DNA of 47,500 bases from Mesostigma viride (Eukaryota > Streptophyta > Mesostigmatophyceae > Mesostigmatales > Mesostigmataceae): the NCBI GenBank assembly GCA_009746045.1, contig RPFO01001075.1:1-47500 (forward strand), read 5' to 3'. The position numbers and the translations under genes were made by a program. The notes below the pieces were generated by a model. That model searched no databases. It was given only the letters and a program-made list of their open reading frames with translations, and had not been told where the DNA came from. Every line of letters starts with the position of its first letter. The stretch's first letter is position 1. This document shows positions 27,871 to 37,996 of the stretch, piece by piece.

Positions 27871-28503
27871 AGGATGTGCCAGGGATTAGATATTTAAATA
27901 CACTGTACATGGAGTTGTTTCATGCATCCATGGGATATCATGGGATATGCTTCCTAGTTCAGGTGTAGAGGCTTGCTTGTCAGATGACTTTTCTTTTAAG
28001 CGTTGTCACAGTAGTGTGTGTGTCCATGTATTTGTGGACATTTCTTTCGGGATGAAATAATGATGGCATTGTTGTCATCGGGGAGGTCCGGCATCCATAA
28101 TCATGCTGTGATGCCAGTCTAACTTTCATAGGGTAGAAGCAATTTAACATTTTGTACCACTCACTGCGACCGTCATTTTGATGGTTGTGTGGTCCATACT
28201 TAAGCTAATGAAATTATTTATGTGTATGTCGACATTTAAACTGGCATAAACATGCGTACTACACATATTTGACGGATCCGGAAGAATGTGCATAATGTAT
28301 ATGCTCACCCACTAAAAAAGAAATCCAGCTAGTAGGTAACATCTGTTGCATGGACTTGTTGACACTGCACGGCCTAGGCCGGTCAAGAGATGCATTGAGT
28401 AGGCGCTCCCAAGCACGGTCCCCGGGATGGCCTTACCAATGCATGCAGAGTCGAGCAACGCCTCCTGCATGAGCAGAGCTCTCCCTTTGCATTTTTTCAC
28501 CGA
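27871..28503. other. Intergenic, no gene seen
   Basis: AT-rich sequence without a coding frame of note. Confidence 0.5.
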
Positions 28504-28797
28504 TTTGATCGTCCCCAATTCTCAAGCTCTCAGATCTATCTAAAAAACTAGGTCGTAGGTGAAAAATGAAATTTTTGTAAGACCCTTACAGGCAGCTAGA
28601 CCCTTACTGGAATGCGAAAAAACAACCAATAATTGGGAGGGTCTACCTGATTTGATCGTCCCCAATTCTCAAGCTCTCAGATCTATCTAAAAAACTAAGT
28701 CGTAGGTGAGAAATGAAATTTTTGTAAGACCCTTACAGGCAGCTAGACCCTTACTGGAATGCGAAAAAACAACCAATAATTGGGAGGGTCTACCTGT
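28504..28797. repeat. Tandem duplication, 147-bp unit
   Basis: Two copies (28504-28650 and 28651-28797) of a unit starting TTTGATCGTCCCCAATTC and containing AGACCCTTACAGGCAGCTAG. They are almost identical, with one visible difference near 28550. Fragments (GCTAGACCCTTACA) continue to 28816. Confidence 0.85.
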
Positions 28798-28964
28798 GCA
28801 CAGCTAGACCCTTACATGCAATAATTAAAAAGGATGAAACCTTGGAAGTTGGGAGGTGTCTCTCGATCTGCAGGTAGACCCTTCAACGAAGGCGAGAATT
28901 GTATCATTGTTTCATGGGAGCAGATCTGAAGAGAGACCTAATCCAATCATGTGAGGACTGGCAT

Positions 28965-29316
28965 GGGTGTGTCGCATGCATGCGTGGGTGTGGTGGATGC
29001 GTGCGTGTGGTGGGTGGCTGCCATGGCGTGCGTGGGTGTGGTGGATGCGTGGCATGCGTGCGTGGGTGCGGTGGATGGCTGGCATGCGTGCGCGGGTGGG
29101 CTAGCATGCGTGCGTGAGTGTGGTGGTGGGCTGGCATGCGTGCGTGGATGTGGTGGATGGCTGGCATGTGTGCATGGGTGTGGTGGGTGGCTGGCATGCG
29201 TGCATGGGTGTGGTGGATGGCTGGCATGCGTGCGTGGGTGTGGTGGTGGGCTAGCATGCGTGCGTGGATGTGGTGGTGGGCTGGCATGCGTGCGTGGGTG
29301 TGGTGTCTAGCTGGCA
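28965..29316. repeat. 30-bp minisatellite array, part 1
   Basis: Tandem variants of GGCTGGCATGCGTGCGTGGG plus TGTGGTGGAT, 30 bp per unit, G/T-rich on the plus strand. Open frames through the array on both strands (Cys/Gly/Trp or His/Thr/Pro rich) are by-products of the period being a multiple of three. Confidence 0.9.
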
Positions 29317-29872
29317 TTAATTAATTAGTTAATTAGACTCGTGCTCCCGTTGGGGAGTCACGGAGCATGAACCCCGATGGATGGATGGATGGGTGCAAAC
29401 AGTCCTACCGGTCTAATCTATCTACATCGGCTACATACTATACTCTGATCAGACACTCCGCAAAGGTGAAAACCTTTGCGTTCAGTGCCAGGCCGCGGAA
29501 AACGCGGAAAACGCGATCTGCAAATGAATCCGACCGGAATCGAACTGGGGACCTCTCGCACCAATTTTGCTGACTATAGGACGGACGTCTCCATACTATA
29601 CGTCTATCTAACAGCATTCTAACTACAACATCTATCTAGGCAGCCGCACGCTGCCCTAGGGGAGCTATCTGGCGTGCCTCCCACGGGATTGCACACGCGG
29701 GCGCTTCCCCACTGGGGGGGGCTCGTTGTCCTCTATGACCTGGGCCCACTTGGCCTTAGTCCATCATCTTCTTCCAAATCACGGAGAGGCCTAGGCCCCC
29801 CATGTCCTCTACTAGCTGTTCTTTGAAGGTGCGGGCCTTGCGGCGTCTAACATCACTGGGCCCAGCCCACGT
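29317..29872 (-). mobile_element. LINE family B 3' end inserted in minisatellite
   Basis: Minus-strand reading gives the ORF2 C-terminus (FKEQLVEDMGGLG, with a one-base break near 29758) and the same 3'UTR as 11882-12280. It ends with the CTCCCCAACGGGAG hairpin and a (TTAA)n tail at 29318-29336. TCTAGCT occurs on both sides (29307 and 29873) as a probable TSD. The minisatellite continues to the right. A short SINE sits in its 3'UTR. Confidence 0.85.
29443..29591 (-). mobile_element. tRNA-derived SINE, short copy, 9-bp TSD
   Basis: Flanked by CATACTATA at 29434-29442 and 29592-29600; the LINE 3'UTR without it is seen near 11990-12020. It shares the B-box GTTCGATTCC and the TATAGTCAGCAAAA region with the 22101 copy. 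The 3' end has the hairpin GCAAAGG/CCTTTGC; the other copy has GCAAAT/ATTTGC at this place, a compensated change. Confidence 0.85.
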
Positions 29873-29879
29873 CTAGCTC

Positions 29880-30568
29880 ATGCCACTAGCTGGCCAGCAT
29901 GCGTGCGTGGACGGCACATGGCCCGGCGGGTGGCTGGCATGCATGCATGGATGTGGTGGTGGGCTGGCATGCGTGCGTGGGTGTGGTGGCTGCCTGGCAT
30001 GCATTGATTTGTGGATGTGGTGGTGGGCTGGCATGTGGGCGTGGGTGTGGTGGATGGCTGGCATGCGTGCATGGGTGTAATGGATGGAGCCCTGGCATGC
30101 GTGCATGGGTGTAATGGATGGCTGGCATGCGTGTGTGGCCGGGTGTGGTGGTGGGCTGGAATGCATGCGTGAGTGTGGTGGTGGGCTAGCATGCGTGCGT
30201 GCGTGTGGTGGGTGGCTGTCATGCATCCGTGGGTGTGGTGGATGCGTGGCATGCATGTATGGGTGTGGTGGTGGGCTAGCATGCGTGCGTGGGTGTGGTG
30301 GGTGGCTAGCATGCGTGCGTGGGTGTGATGGGTGGCTGGCATGCGTGCGTGGGTGTGGGGGTGGCTGGCATGTGTGCGTGGGTGGCTGGCATGCGTGCAT
30401 GGGTGTGGTGGATGGCTGGCATGCGTGCGTGGGTGTGGTGGTGGGCTGGCATGCGTGCGTGGATGTGGTGGTGGGCCGGCATGTGTGCATGGGTGCGGTG
30501 GATGGCTAGCTAGCTGGCATGCCTGCGTGGGTGTGTTGGATGGCTGGCCTGCGTGCGTGGGTGTGGTG
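29880..30568. repeat. 30-bp minisatellite array, part 2
   Basis: Continues part 1 after the LINE insertion, with about 22 units and occasional shortened ones. It ends at GTGGTGTC, followed by a strong palindrome. Confidence 0.9.
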
Positions 30569-30580
30569 TCCAAAAACCAA

Positions 30581-30600
30581 ATGTCCTCATTTGAGGACAT
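30581..30600. repeat. Palindrome ATGTCCTCA-TT-TGAGGACAT (left)
   Basis: A 9-bp perfect stem with a two-base loop at the edge of the minisatellite. The same palindrome is found at 32287-32306, at the near edge of the next array. Confidence 0.85.
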
Positions 30601-32280
30601 AGTCCTCGTTTGAGACGGGGGGGGTCAGGGGCGTGGTTTTGGCGCCAAATTTGGTCCTAGGGTCACTTGGTGGGTTTTGGCGCGAAACTGGGATAGGTAC
30701 TGAGCGCGCCAAGCCCCTGGGGTCGACAGGGGTCGACCGTACCTGGAAAATATGAGGCGACGAAAAGTACCTACAACAGCAAGAACATCGCAATGCAATC
30801 GAGTGTTTTGTCGAGTGGCGGCTATGGGGTCGTGCCAGTTCCGAGGCTTGCCTGAATGTTATAGGGCATTATTTTGCCCCGGACGACGACAGCATTTTAG
30901 ATTGTCATCTAGTGATTTCGAAGATGCTATTCTTCACGTGCAGGTGCTTTGTATATGTCGAAAATTTTGTTCATGAACGGATTTTGGCATTGTTGAAGAA
31001 AATCTGAGAGCTACGTAGATCGCATGATAGGTCAGTTCGCAGATCGGTTTTACAATATCTTTTTCCGCCCAGGCGCTGCGGATATCGCGAGTATGGGTTA
31101 TGGTACGCTTCTGGGCTTATGGGCGACATGGGGAGAAGAGGGACCTGGGCAGTTGCATGCGTCAAAGAGTCTCTATTTTTTCGTCGTGATGTCGCAGTCG
31201 CGCCTGGCGAAAACCAGGGCGAGCGCGAGCCATATTTTTCTTTTGCCGCAAGGCTGGGCGCTTCCCACGCGTCACCGTCCTTTAATATATATTTCTTGAG
31301 CTGGCCCGCGCAGCTGGCGGCCTGGGCGCACGTCAAGAACAAGGTTCCGACTGTCATTCTCAACCGCATCGTTCTAAGTAAGCGTGTTAAGCGGATTGTA
31401 ACCTGTAACTCCCGCAGACGTGATAATTCCGGTTGCTTTCAATGCCCAACTTCGTGGTTTTGATTACGTTTATGTCCGGGGAATAACGGAAGTTTGCTGG
31501 GCAGTACTTTCTTTTCCCGTTGCGTCACTGAAAAGGTAAACGGCCTTGCGTTATCAAAACAGCAGCAAGTATAAGTCGCTGTGCTTAATTGCGATGTGGT
31601 AGTTTGATTCAACACATATACTGCCTTGTTGCTGAGAAGTCTTTCAAGGCTTGCTGGTATGTTGCCCATATGTTTCTAATGCTTCAACTCATGTCCAAGT
31701 GATCAAGACTGGCTTGGAAACTTGAGCTTGTCATGTTTACATTGTGCTTGTGTTACAACTTGTGCCTCTTTGCAGTATATGTTTCATTTATAACGTAAGG
31801 GTTCAGCATCATGGTTTAGCACCGTGGTGGCAGCCGAGCCTCTACTAACGATCATGGACCTAACCTTGGCAAGTATTTGCTTCATATTTCACTCTTTGGA
31901 CTGAGCTAGCTTTACACCTGCTGTTTGGCCTGCACCATGGTCCCTGGCTGCCATTTACATTTTGTGCCCCCCCCTGGCAGGCTGCAGGGTCTAGGACTGC
32001 GAGGGTGTAACATAGACATGCTGTGGGCACCCTGGGTGCATTTTCAGGACCAGCCATGACCTGGCCATGCCTTCTTTCTTGGCATATTGTTGACTTGAGT
32101 GCTATTTGGTCACTCGCGTAGCGACCCCCCTGCATTCATAAATTGTAAACAATTATACAATGATCATATTTCATGGATGTTAAGCATTGCAACTCTTGAA
32201 CATATCATAAATGAACATGGTTCCATACCGTACCCATGGATTTGTTGACATGTGTGAGTTATTACAAATGGTCTCCATGC
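30601..32280. other. 1.7 kb between two palindromes; no assigned gene
   Basis: This unique-looking sequence is bounded by the palindromes at 30581-30600 and 32287-32306, each next to a minisatellite array. It may be one inserted element with palindromic ends, or the original spacer between two arrays. The only possibly coding part is 31024-31463. Confidence 0.4.
31024..31463 (+). CDS. Unrecognised possible exon, frame-shifted
   Basis: Two overlapping frames read protein-like: PGAADIASMGYGTLLGLWA... up to about 31145, then WAVACVKESLFFRRDVAVAPG...AHVKNKVPTVILNRIVLSKRVK to about 31400. The change of frame lies in a purine-rich stretch. There is no family match and no clear splice sites. It could be a gene remnant or chance. 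Confidence 0.2.
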
Positions 32281-32286
32281 TTAAAA

Positions 32287-32306
32287 ATGTCCTCATTTGA
32301 GGACAT
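32287..32306. repeat. Palindrome ATGTCCTCA-TT-TGAGGACAT (right)
   Basis: Identical to the palindrome at 30581. It is followed 20 nt later by a second minisatellite array. Confidence 0.85.
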
Positions 32307-32324
32307 TTTCTTGGTGATTAGACA

Positions 32325-32735
32325 GTGGTGGATGGGTGCGGCATGTGTGCATGGGTGTGGTGGATGCGTGGCATGTGTGCATGGGTGTGGTGGTGGGCTG
32401 GCACCCGTCGCTGTGGTGGAGGGCTGGCATGCATGCGTGCGTCGCTGTGGTGGATGGCTGGCCTGCGTGCGTGGGTGTGGTGGATGGGTGGCATGTGTGC
32501 ATGGGTGTGGTGGATGCGTGGCATGTGTGCATGGGTGTGGTGGTGGGCTGGCACCCGTCGCTGTGGTGGAGGGCTGGCATGCGTGCGTCGCTGTGGTGGA
32601 TGGCTGGCCTGCGTGTGTGGGTGTGGTGGTGGGCTGGCCCGGCTAGCTGCGTGCGTGGGTGTGGTGGATGGCTGCGGGCATGCGTGCGTGGGTGTGTTGG
32701 ATGGGTGGCATGCATGCGTGCCTGGGTGTGTTGGG
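32325..32735. repeat. 30-bp minisatellite array, second locus
   Basis: Same unit family as 28965-30568, with a higher-order duplication: a block of about 138 nt including GGCTGGCACCCGTCGCTGTGG appears twice (32397 and 32535). Confidence 0.88.
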
Positions 32736-32811
32736 GGGGCTATATACTAAGAATAATATAGCTAGTTTTAAAAAGGACATATAGTAACCAAACATAATAT
32801 ATAATAGGGCT

Positions 32812-32996
32812 CCGTCTAGGTCATCTAGTCGCTCTACACGTAAGCCAGCCATAATTTCAATGCACAAGGATACACAATTCCATCACCATTCATCTTCATC
32901 ATCCTGAACGACTCGAACACGCAGACAAGATAACGGCAGGCTCGAGCTACCATGGTCCGGATTCTCCCGATTTCTGGCCTGCGCTGGTTGTCTCCT
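32812..32996 (-). repeat. Dispersed repeat D, minus copy
   Basis: About 185 nt matches the reverse complement of 38151-38336 (CTCGAGCTACCATGGTCCGG, GCCAGCCATAATTTCAATGC). It ends AACCAGCGCAGGCC/GTCTCCTTAATTAA beside the TTAA tracts. Class unknown; no coding frame. Confidence 0.75.
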
Positions 32997-33012
32997 TAAT
33001 TAATCTCCTTAA

Positions 33013-33979
33013 CCCCTAAACCGTCCTCGTGCCGATTTTCGACCACGAGTTTTACTCATGACTGGAATTCGGCATGAGTTTGTGCGCCCTGTAGAAATCT
33101 CACGGGAAGGTTTTCGCGGGTAAAAATAGGACCGTTGGAAAGGTCTAGATTCACTCTATCCGTAGCACTCAAGTGAAAGACTGTATCTGACCACCGGACC
33201 AGGGTGAAAACCCTGGTCAAAGCTGACAGGGTACCCTAAACTGGTGACTCAAAATAGTCATAAGATATTTTGAGCATTATCTTGTGGGTCCCTGGGTGAA
33301 ACAAGACATGGAAGTGCTTGGATGTAGTGCTTGGGTACACTTACAGTCCCCCCTGAAATACTAGGGTGAAATCCAAGGTATACGTGGTCCATCATGCATT
33401 GGTTGTGAAGTTTATACTCGCGACCCGCGCGCAGCTGTCTCCAAGCATATGCGGCAGTGGTTATGGTGAATATTGGTGGCACACAGGTTGAAATATGCGT
33501 TAACATGCATGTTTGCCAATATTCCATGCTTACCTATCATGTCCAGGTTCAAAACTGCACTAGAATGCTTGTTCTAGCCCCCCCTAAACTGGTGACTCAA
33601 ATGAGTCACCAGTTATTTTTAGCTCCATCTGCATGGTGGGCCCCTGGGGCAGTTACAATTTTTAGTGCTAGTATCCCATCCTAACTAGTAAATCTATCTA
33701 CAAAACCAACCCCAGGGGCAACTTATTGAGAAAAGTGGTCTATCATGCATTGTAAGTGGGTCACCGCGCACACTCACCGTACCCCCCTGAGGGGGTGCTA
33801 TTTATAGAGCAGGGGGGCTAGTACTGGGACCACCCACTATACTCCCAGGTGGGCCCTCATATGGGGATGCTTGGTTCCCAGCATGGTCTAGAAATAATAA
33901 TTAGGCTGAATGGGGGCACCTGTGGCGTACTATGAAACTGGTGACTCACCTTAGGCACGAGTGCGAGACGGTGGAGGGG
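33013..33979. mobile_element. piggyBac-like element 2, TTAA-flanked
   Basis: A 967-bp unit is flanked by TTAA (33009-33012 and 33980-33983). The left end is CCCCTAAACCGTC; the right end in reverse complement is CCCCTCCACCGTC, and CTCGTGCC follows on both sides. Its subterminal GTGCCGATTTTC resembles the GCTGCCGATTTTCC next to the right end of element 1, so the two belong to one family. No transposase frame. It is inserted in a row of TTAATCTCC units next to a LINE tail. Confidence 0.8.
33587..33614. repeat. Perfect 13-bp-stem palindrome in piggyBac-like element 2
   Basis: AACTGGTGACTCA and its reverse complement are separated by AA. The half motif AAACTGGTGACTCA recurs at 33239 and 33939 within the same element. 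Confidence 0.85.
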
Positions 33980-34012
33980 TTAATTAATCTCCTTAATTAA
34001 TCTCCTTAATTA

Positions 34013-34545
34013 ATTAAACTCGTGCTCCCGTTGGGGAGTCACGGAGCACCGAAGTGCTTTTAATCCCTGTGTGTGCACTACAGGAGAAAGGGCAGAGACC
34101 CCCAGTCTCCTTCATGCCAAAGGCATGCCCCAGCTGCATTCGGGCGCGCTAGCTAAACGGACACGCTAGCGATCCGGCAGTCTGTGGGTGCAATAAGACC
34201 CATGTGAGCATATCATAGCAAGGAGCGTGGGCGAGTAATCTGAACATAGCCAGGGCGTAGCATGGCTGTACTAGGACTAGGCTAAGGCTATGGCTGGTTG
34301 TGTACCGTGCGTTGGCGGCACGTGACTAGGTGTGTTGGCACAGCTAGGCAACATTCTAGGCATGGCTGCCTTAGCGGCAGTGACGCCAATGGTTACAAGC
34401 TAGGGCTATTGCTATTCTAGCCAGATGGGGGCGTCCACATCTTGTGGTTGATCATCAGGTCCCCGCCCCTCCAGTACACATTGGGCTTCTGGGGGTCCTG
34501 CTTATGGCGGAGGTATTCCGGCCACAGGTCGTGTCGCTGCTGTTG
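34013..34545 (-). mobile_element. Half-LINE 3' part, subfamily C
   Basis: On the minus strand, the ORF1 C-terminus (QQQRHDLWPEYLRHKQDPQK, VYWRGGDLMINHKMWTPPSG, stop near 34415) is followed by about 390 nt of 3'UTR, a CTCCCCAACGGGAGCACGAG hairpin and a (TTAA)n tail. The ORF1 sequence is diverged from copies 1-3, but the RELWP and VYWKG positions are kept. The 3' terminus is family-B-like. Confidence 0.78.
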
Positions 34546-35568
34546 TCTCCTTGATAATATATAACAGCTATTAATCGTTGCCTATCCAAAGTTGCATGCA
34601 GTAAGTGCAACAGCCAAAATATGCCAACAAATCAGTTGATGGGAATTTCATGAAACTTACAATCGAAATACAACAGACCCCAATTAGAAGAAGAACGAAG
34701 GAATATCAGCGTGACAGGGAATAACGCACCAGAGATGCTCGGTAAGCGTTGCTGGTCAACCGAAACACAACGGAAAAACACTGCCCGGTTGCTGGTAAGA
34801 GAATAAAAAGGCGTTGTCCAAAATCGAAATACATAAACAAAGAGCGGGATTCATACCTGCCTTGCGGGAAGTGACGCAACGAATGTTATGGCCAAGCAAA
34901 CTGGGCCTCCTTTCCCGTTGCTGACGGAAACACACCTCAAACAGACGGCCTCGAAGCATGGTAATGCATGCAACGGCGTTCCAAAGCGTCCCAAATCGAA
35001 ATAAAACGAAACCGATCGCAAAATACAGTGGAATATATGCATATCGGAATATATGCATGGCGGGGCATGATGTATTGGAAAAGCAGTGGTTGCCTCCGTA
35101 TATATCCGGCTCCCAGGTGACGTGAACAAATGGAAAGAGACCGCCTCAGTGGAAGCCAACATATGCAGGCGACACCCTTCCAAAGCCCAGAAAACAAAAA
35201 TGCAGCTTACCCAGGCGTCATTCTGGGTACGTGCCACCGTCTTACCCTGACAGTCGTCATCGGACCAGCACTGACCTCTCCAAGAGCTTACGGCCCCCAC
35301 AGTCCAGGAGCTTAATTACATGACCCATCATTACGTACCTTAGCATCGGTGATTTTAAAACCGCGCTCCTAAGCGCATAAAAAGAGAGCTAGCTTTCCCA
35401 ATTAACGGCATGACGAACTGAACACTTTCCTATCGACAGCCATACCGTAATCCCGCGGCCATTTGCAGCGTGATGCAATTAGGGTTGGGTATAGGTAATG
35501 GGTAGGCTACTGGTTTTTGATAGAATTTTGATGATTGTGCATTATTTTGTTGGGCCCGTGGGCCACAT
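34546..35568. other. No gene seen
   Basis: About 1 kb without a recognisable frame. Motifs AAATCGAAATAC and CGTTGCTGGT occur more than once between 34740 and 35010. Otherwise unremarkable. Confidence 0.45.
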
Positions 35569-35905
35569 CGCCGTCAACGGCTCAACGCTGCGCTTTGAGT
35601 TTTTACGTGTTGACCGTCAGCCCTCAAGTGTCGTGCAATCTCAGGCTTGCTCGGTTACCAAGAATGTCGTATTCCAAAGGAGCACTAGTAATGAACACGG
35701 TCGCAAAGCGTACGCGGCTTTGAAAAGGGTAGAAAACGGTAACGTGGCATGATTCCTCGCAGTCGCCGGAAAGTGGAAGCGCGGCGCCGATGGCAATCGA
35801 CTCGACCACATTTTTTGAAACCGAGAAAGCAGATTGGACGACACTTGAAGGCTGACGTCCACACGTGAAGATCCACCAGAGCGCAGCGTTGAGCCGTTGA
35901 CGGCG
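35569..35905. mobile_element. Foldback element with ~105-bp inverted repeats
   Basis: CGCCGTCAACGG at 35569-35580 is matched by CCGTTGACGGCG at 35894-35905. The similarity continues inward for about 105 nt (CTCAACGCTGCGC, GTCAGCC.TCAAGTGTCGT, CTCGGTT), leaving a spacer of about 130 nt. There is no ORF. It is a foldback MITE adjacent to a LINE scrap; a TSD is not clear. Confidence 0.7.
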
Positions 35906-35907
35906 AT

Positions 35908-35990
35908 ATGGCGAGGCGAACACGGAGATTCGGCTGGCGGACATCATCTATGCAGACGACACCACCCTCTTCAGTTCGAGGACACTGAGC
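35908..35990 (+). mobile_element. LINE RT scrap with YADD box (family B)
   Basis: The plus strand encodes TEIRLADIIYADDTTLF with small indels, the RT catalytic motif of family B (compare 13395-13430 minus). It is truncated on both sides. Confidence 0.75.
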
Positions 35991-35993
35991 CGG

Positions 35994-36344
35994 ATGTAAA
36001 GGACCCTTGCTCTAGGTGCACCAGGGCACTTGCATCCCCATGCATGATATCTTCAAGCTATGCCCAGCGAAGGGGGAGCCTGTCATGGGGGGGAAGATCA
36101 GCATAGCTATACAAAAAAGCTAGGGCATGGCGTCTCAGCAGAGAGTTACTCCCTGCATGGGCACAACATAACTAAATAAAGCTAGGCATCGTCTGGAGGG
36201 TGGCTCATCATAGGCACACATGTACATGATTAAATAAAGCGCGTGGCTTAGCTGGGATAGCACTTGCCTCTAGGAGGCGTACATGTACATGGCCACGGTC
36301 TATCTATTCTACACTACTACTGAGCACTGTATTCCCCTAAGCCT
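35994..36344 (-). mobile_element. Half-LINE 3'UTR fragment, minus strand
   Basis: Reverse complement of 21345-21680: it carries the ACTCCCTGC stretch, GCTATACAAAAAAGCTAGGGC and GCTAGGCATC blocks. It lacks the terminal hairpin and is wedged between two RT pieces. Confidence 0.75.
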
Positions 36345-37545
36345 GTCCCCATACCTGTTCATTATTGTCGTGGATCACGTCATGCATGCGCCGAGCACGT
36401 GCGCGCTTTACTGCTCTTAAGGGGTTCGATCGAGCCAGGCTTGGACATCCTTAACGAGAAAGAGCATGGCGGGGTTAGACCTGGTTAGGTACCGCCTGGC
36501 CGACCTGATTTATGCGGATGACATGCACCACCCTCGGCATCGCGCGCCCCGAGCACATTCAGACCTGGCTGGACTGTCTGGGCCTGGAGGCGAGGGCGGT
36601 GGGGTTGGAGATTAGTGTCAAAACTGAGGCGATGGTGATTGGGGCCTCCAGTACACCGCCGCTGCCGCGCCTGCTCGATGGGACGACGGTCCCGTTCCGC
36701 GATCGCTTCAAGCTGTTAGGGAGCTGGCTCCCTGACACCGCCGACGATGTGCATGGACACCCGCATCGGCCTGGCCTGGGCTAGGCTTCGTTCATTCGCT
36801 CTTGAAACACCTACTGGCGCTCCAAGGGCCTGGGCGAGCACCGCAAGAGCATGCTCTTCAAGGTCCTCGTCCTCACGGTGCTCACGTATGGCGCCGAGGC
36901 GTGGACACTCATGTGCACCCACACCGGCAGCTAGGCTAGACGGCACAGTTTACAGGATGCTCCGACAGGTCCTGAACGTAGGGTTTTCCAAGCGCCCGTC
37001 ATCAGAGTCTTTGTATCAGGGCATGCCTCGTATTTCGGACGAGATTAGACAGCGTAGGATAGCATTTGTAGGACACCTTGCTCGCACTAGCCAGGTCGAC
37101 ACCACCCTTGGTCTGGCAGGCCCCCAGCGGCTTGCATGGACAGCCAGGGCGGCACATTCTGACCTGGCCTGGCCCCAAGGACATTCCCAAAAGGGTAGGG
37201 AAGCATGTCACGAACTACGTACAGATGTTGCTGGATGACCTACTGGTCCCAGCCCAGTTTGAATACCGCATCCACTCTCTCTCCCTTCTTTGGACTGCCA
37301 TGCAGAACAAGACGCGGTGGAAGAAGATTGTCAAGGCGCACACGCCCGACCCTGTGGGCAAGCCACCTCCCCCCAAGAGGAGGAGGCGTTTTGACGAGTA
37401 GGGCAGTTAGGATTTTTCTAGACTAGGTAGATTAGCGTTAGGATAGTTCGATTACGCGGCTCTCTCCTTTCCACCACCCATCAAGGAATATGTGCTACAT
37501 GATCTCCCAACGGAGGCATTAAAAAATTAAAAATTAAATTATAAC
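36345..37545 (+). mobile_element. LINE family A, 3' half, decayed
   Basis: Plus-strand pieces read CPYLFIIVVDHVM-like sequence, LADLIYADD (one extra base), EHIQTWLDCLGLEARAVGLEISVKTEAMVIGAS, RDRFKLLGSWLPD, LTYGAEAWTL (frame-shifted), YQGMPRISDEIRQRRIAFVGHLARTSQVDTTLG, then GQPGRHILTWPGPKDIPKRVGKHVTNYV...KPPPPKRRRRFDE, with stop at 37399-37401. The 3'UTR ends ATCTCC-CAAC-GGAGGCAT and an A/T tail. Several single-base indels make it inactive. It shows the complete ORF2 C-terminus of the family. Confidence 0.85.
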
Positions 37546-37827
37546 ATGCCTCCGTTGGGAGATCATGTAGCACATATTCCATTATGGATGGGGTGGAGGA
37601 AGCCGCGTAATCGAACTATCCTAACTCTATAAGCTATATCTAGTCTAGAAAATCCTAACTACACTCCTCATCAAAACGCCGCCTCCGCTTGGGGGGAGGG
37701 GGCTTGCCCGCAGGGTCGGGCGTGTGCGCCTTGATAATCCTCTTCCACCGCGTCTTGTCCTGCATGGCAGTCCAAAGACGGGAGAGAGAGTGGATGCGGT
37801 GCTCAAACTGGGCTGGGACCACTAGGT
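37546..37827 (-). mobile_element. LINE family A 3' end, tail-to-tail copy
   Basis: Minus-strand ORF2 C-terminus (37665-37827; KPPPPKRRRRFDE-like) with the same 3'UTR. Its tail meets the tail of the preceding plus copy, making an inverted repeat of about 45 nt per arm (37483-37590) around an A/T tail. Confidence 0.82.
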
Positions 37828-37986
37828 CTCAACGGAGGCATGTTATAATTTAATTTAATTTTAATAGCTTCGACCGGTAGCATCAGTTGTGTGTATTCCC
37901 CCATCCATCCATCCATCCAACGGGGTTAATGCTCCGTGACTCCCCAACGGGAGCACGAGTTTAATTAATTAATTAGTTAATACTCC
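37828..37986 (+). mobile_element. Two stacked LINE 3' termini
   Basis: CAACGGAGGCATGTTATAATTTAAT (a family A tail) is followed by a family-B-type end: a CATCCATC run, GGGGTTAATGCTCCGTGACT, CCCCAACGGGAGCACGAG and (TTAA)n. Both have only their last tens of bases, that is, extreme 5' truncation. Confidence 0.75.
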
Positions 37987-37996
37987 CAACTGAGGT

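Noticed and set aside
29878-30600. Long minus ORF (about 240 aa, His/Thr/Pro-rich) and plus Cys/Gly/Trp-rich ORFs in the minisatellite
   Set aside because: They result from a 30-bp repeat whose period is a multiple of three; all frames are open and there is no start context or domain.
28965-32735. Regularly spaced repeats as a CRISPR array
   Set aside because: Units are contiguous with no unique spacers, and the DNA is eukaryotic.
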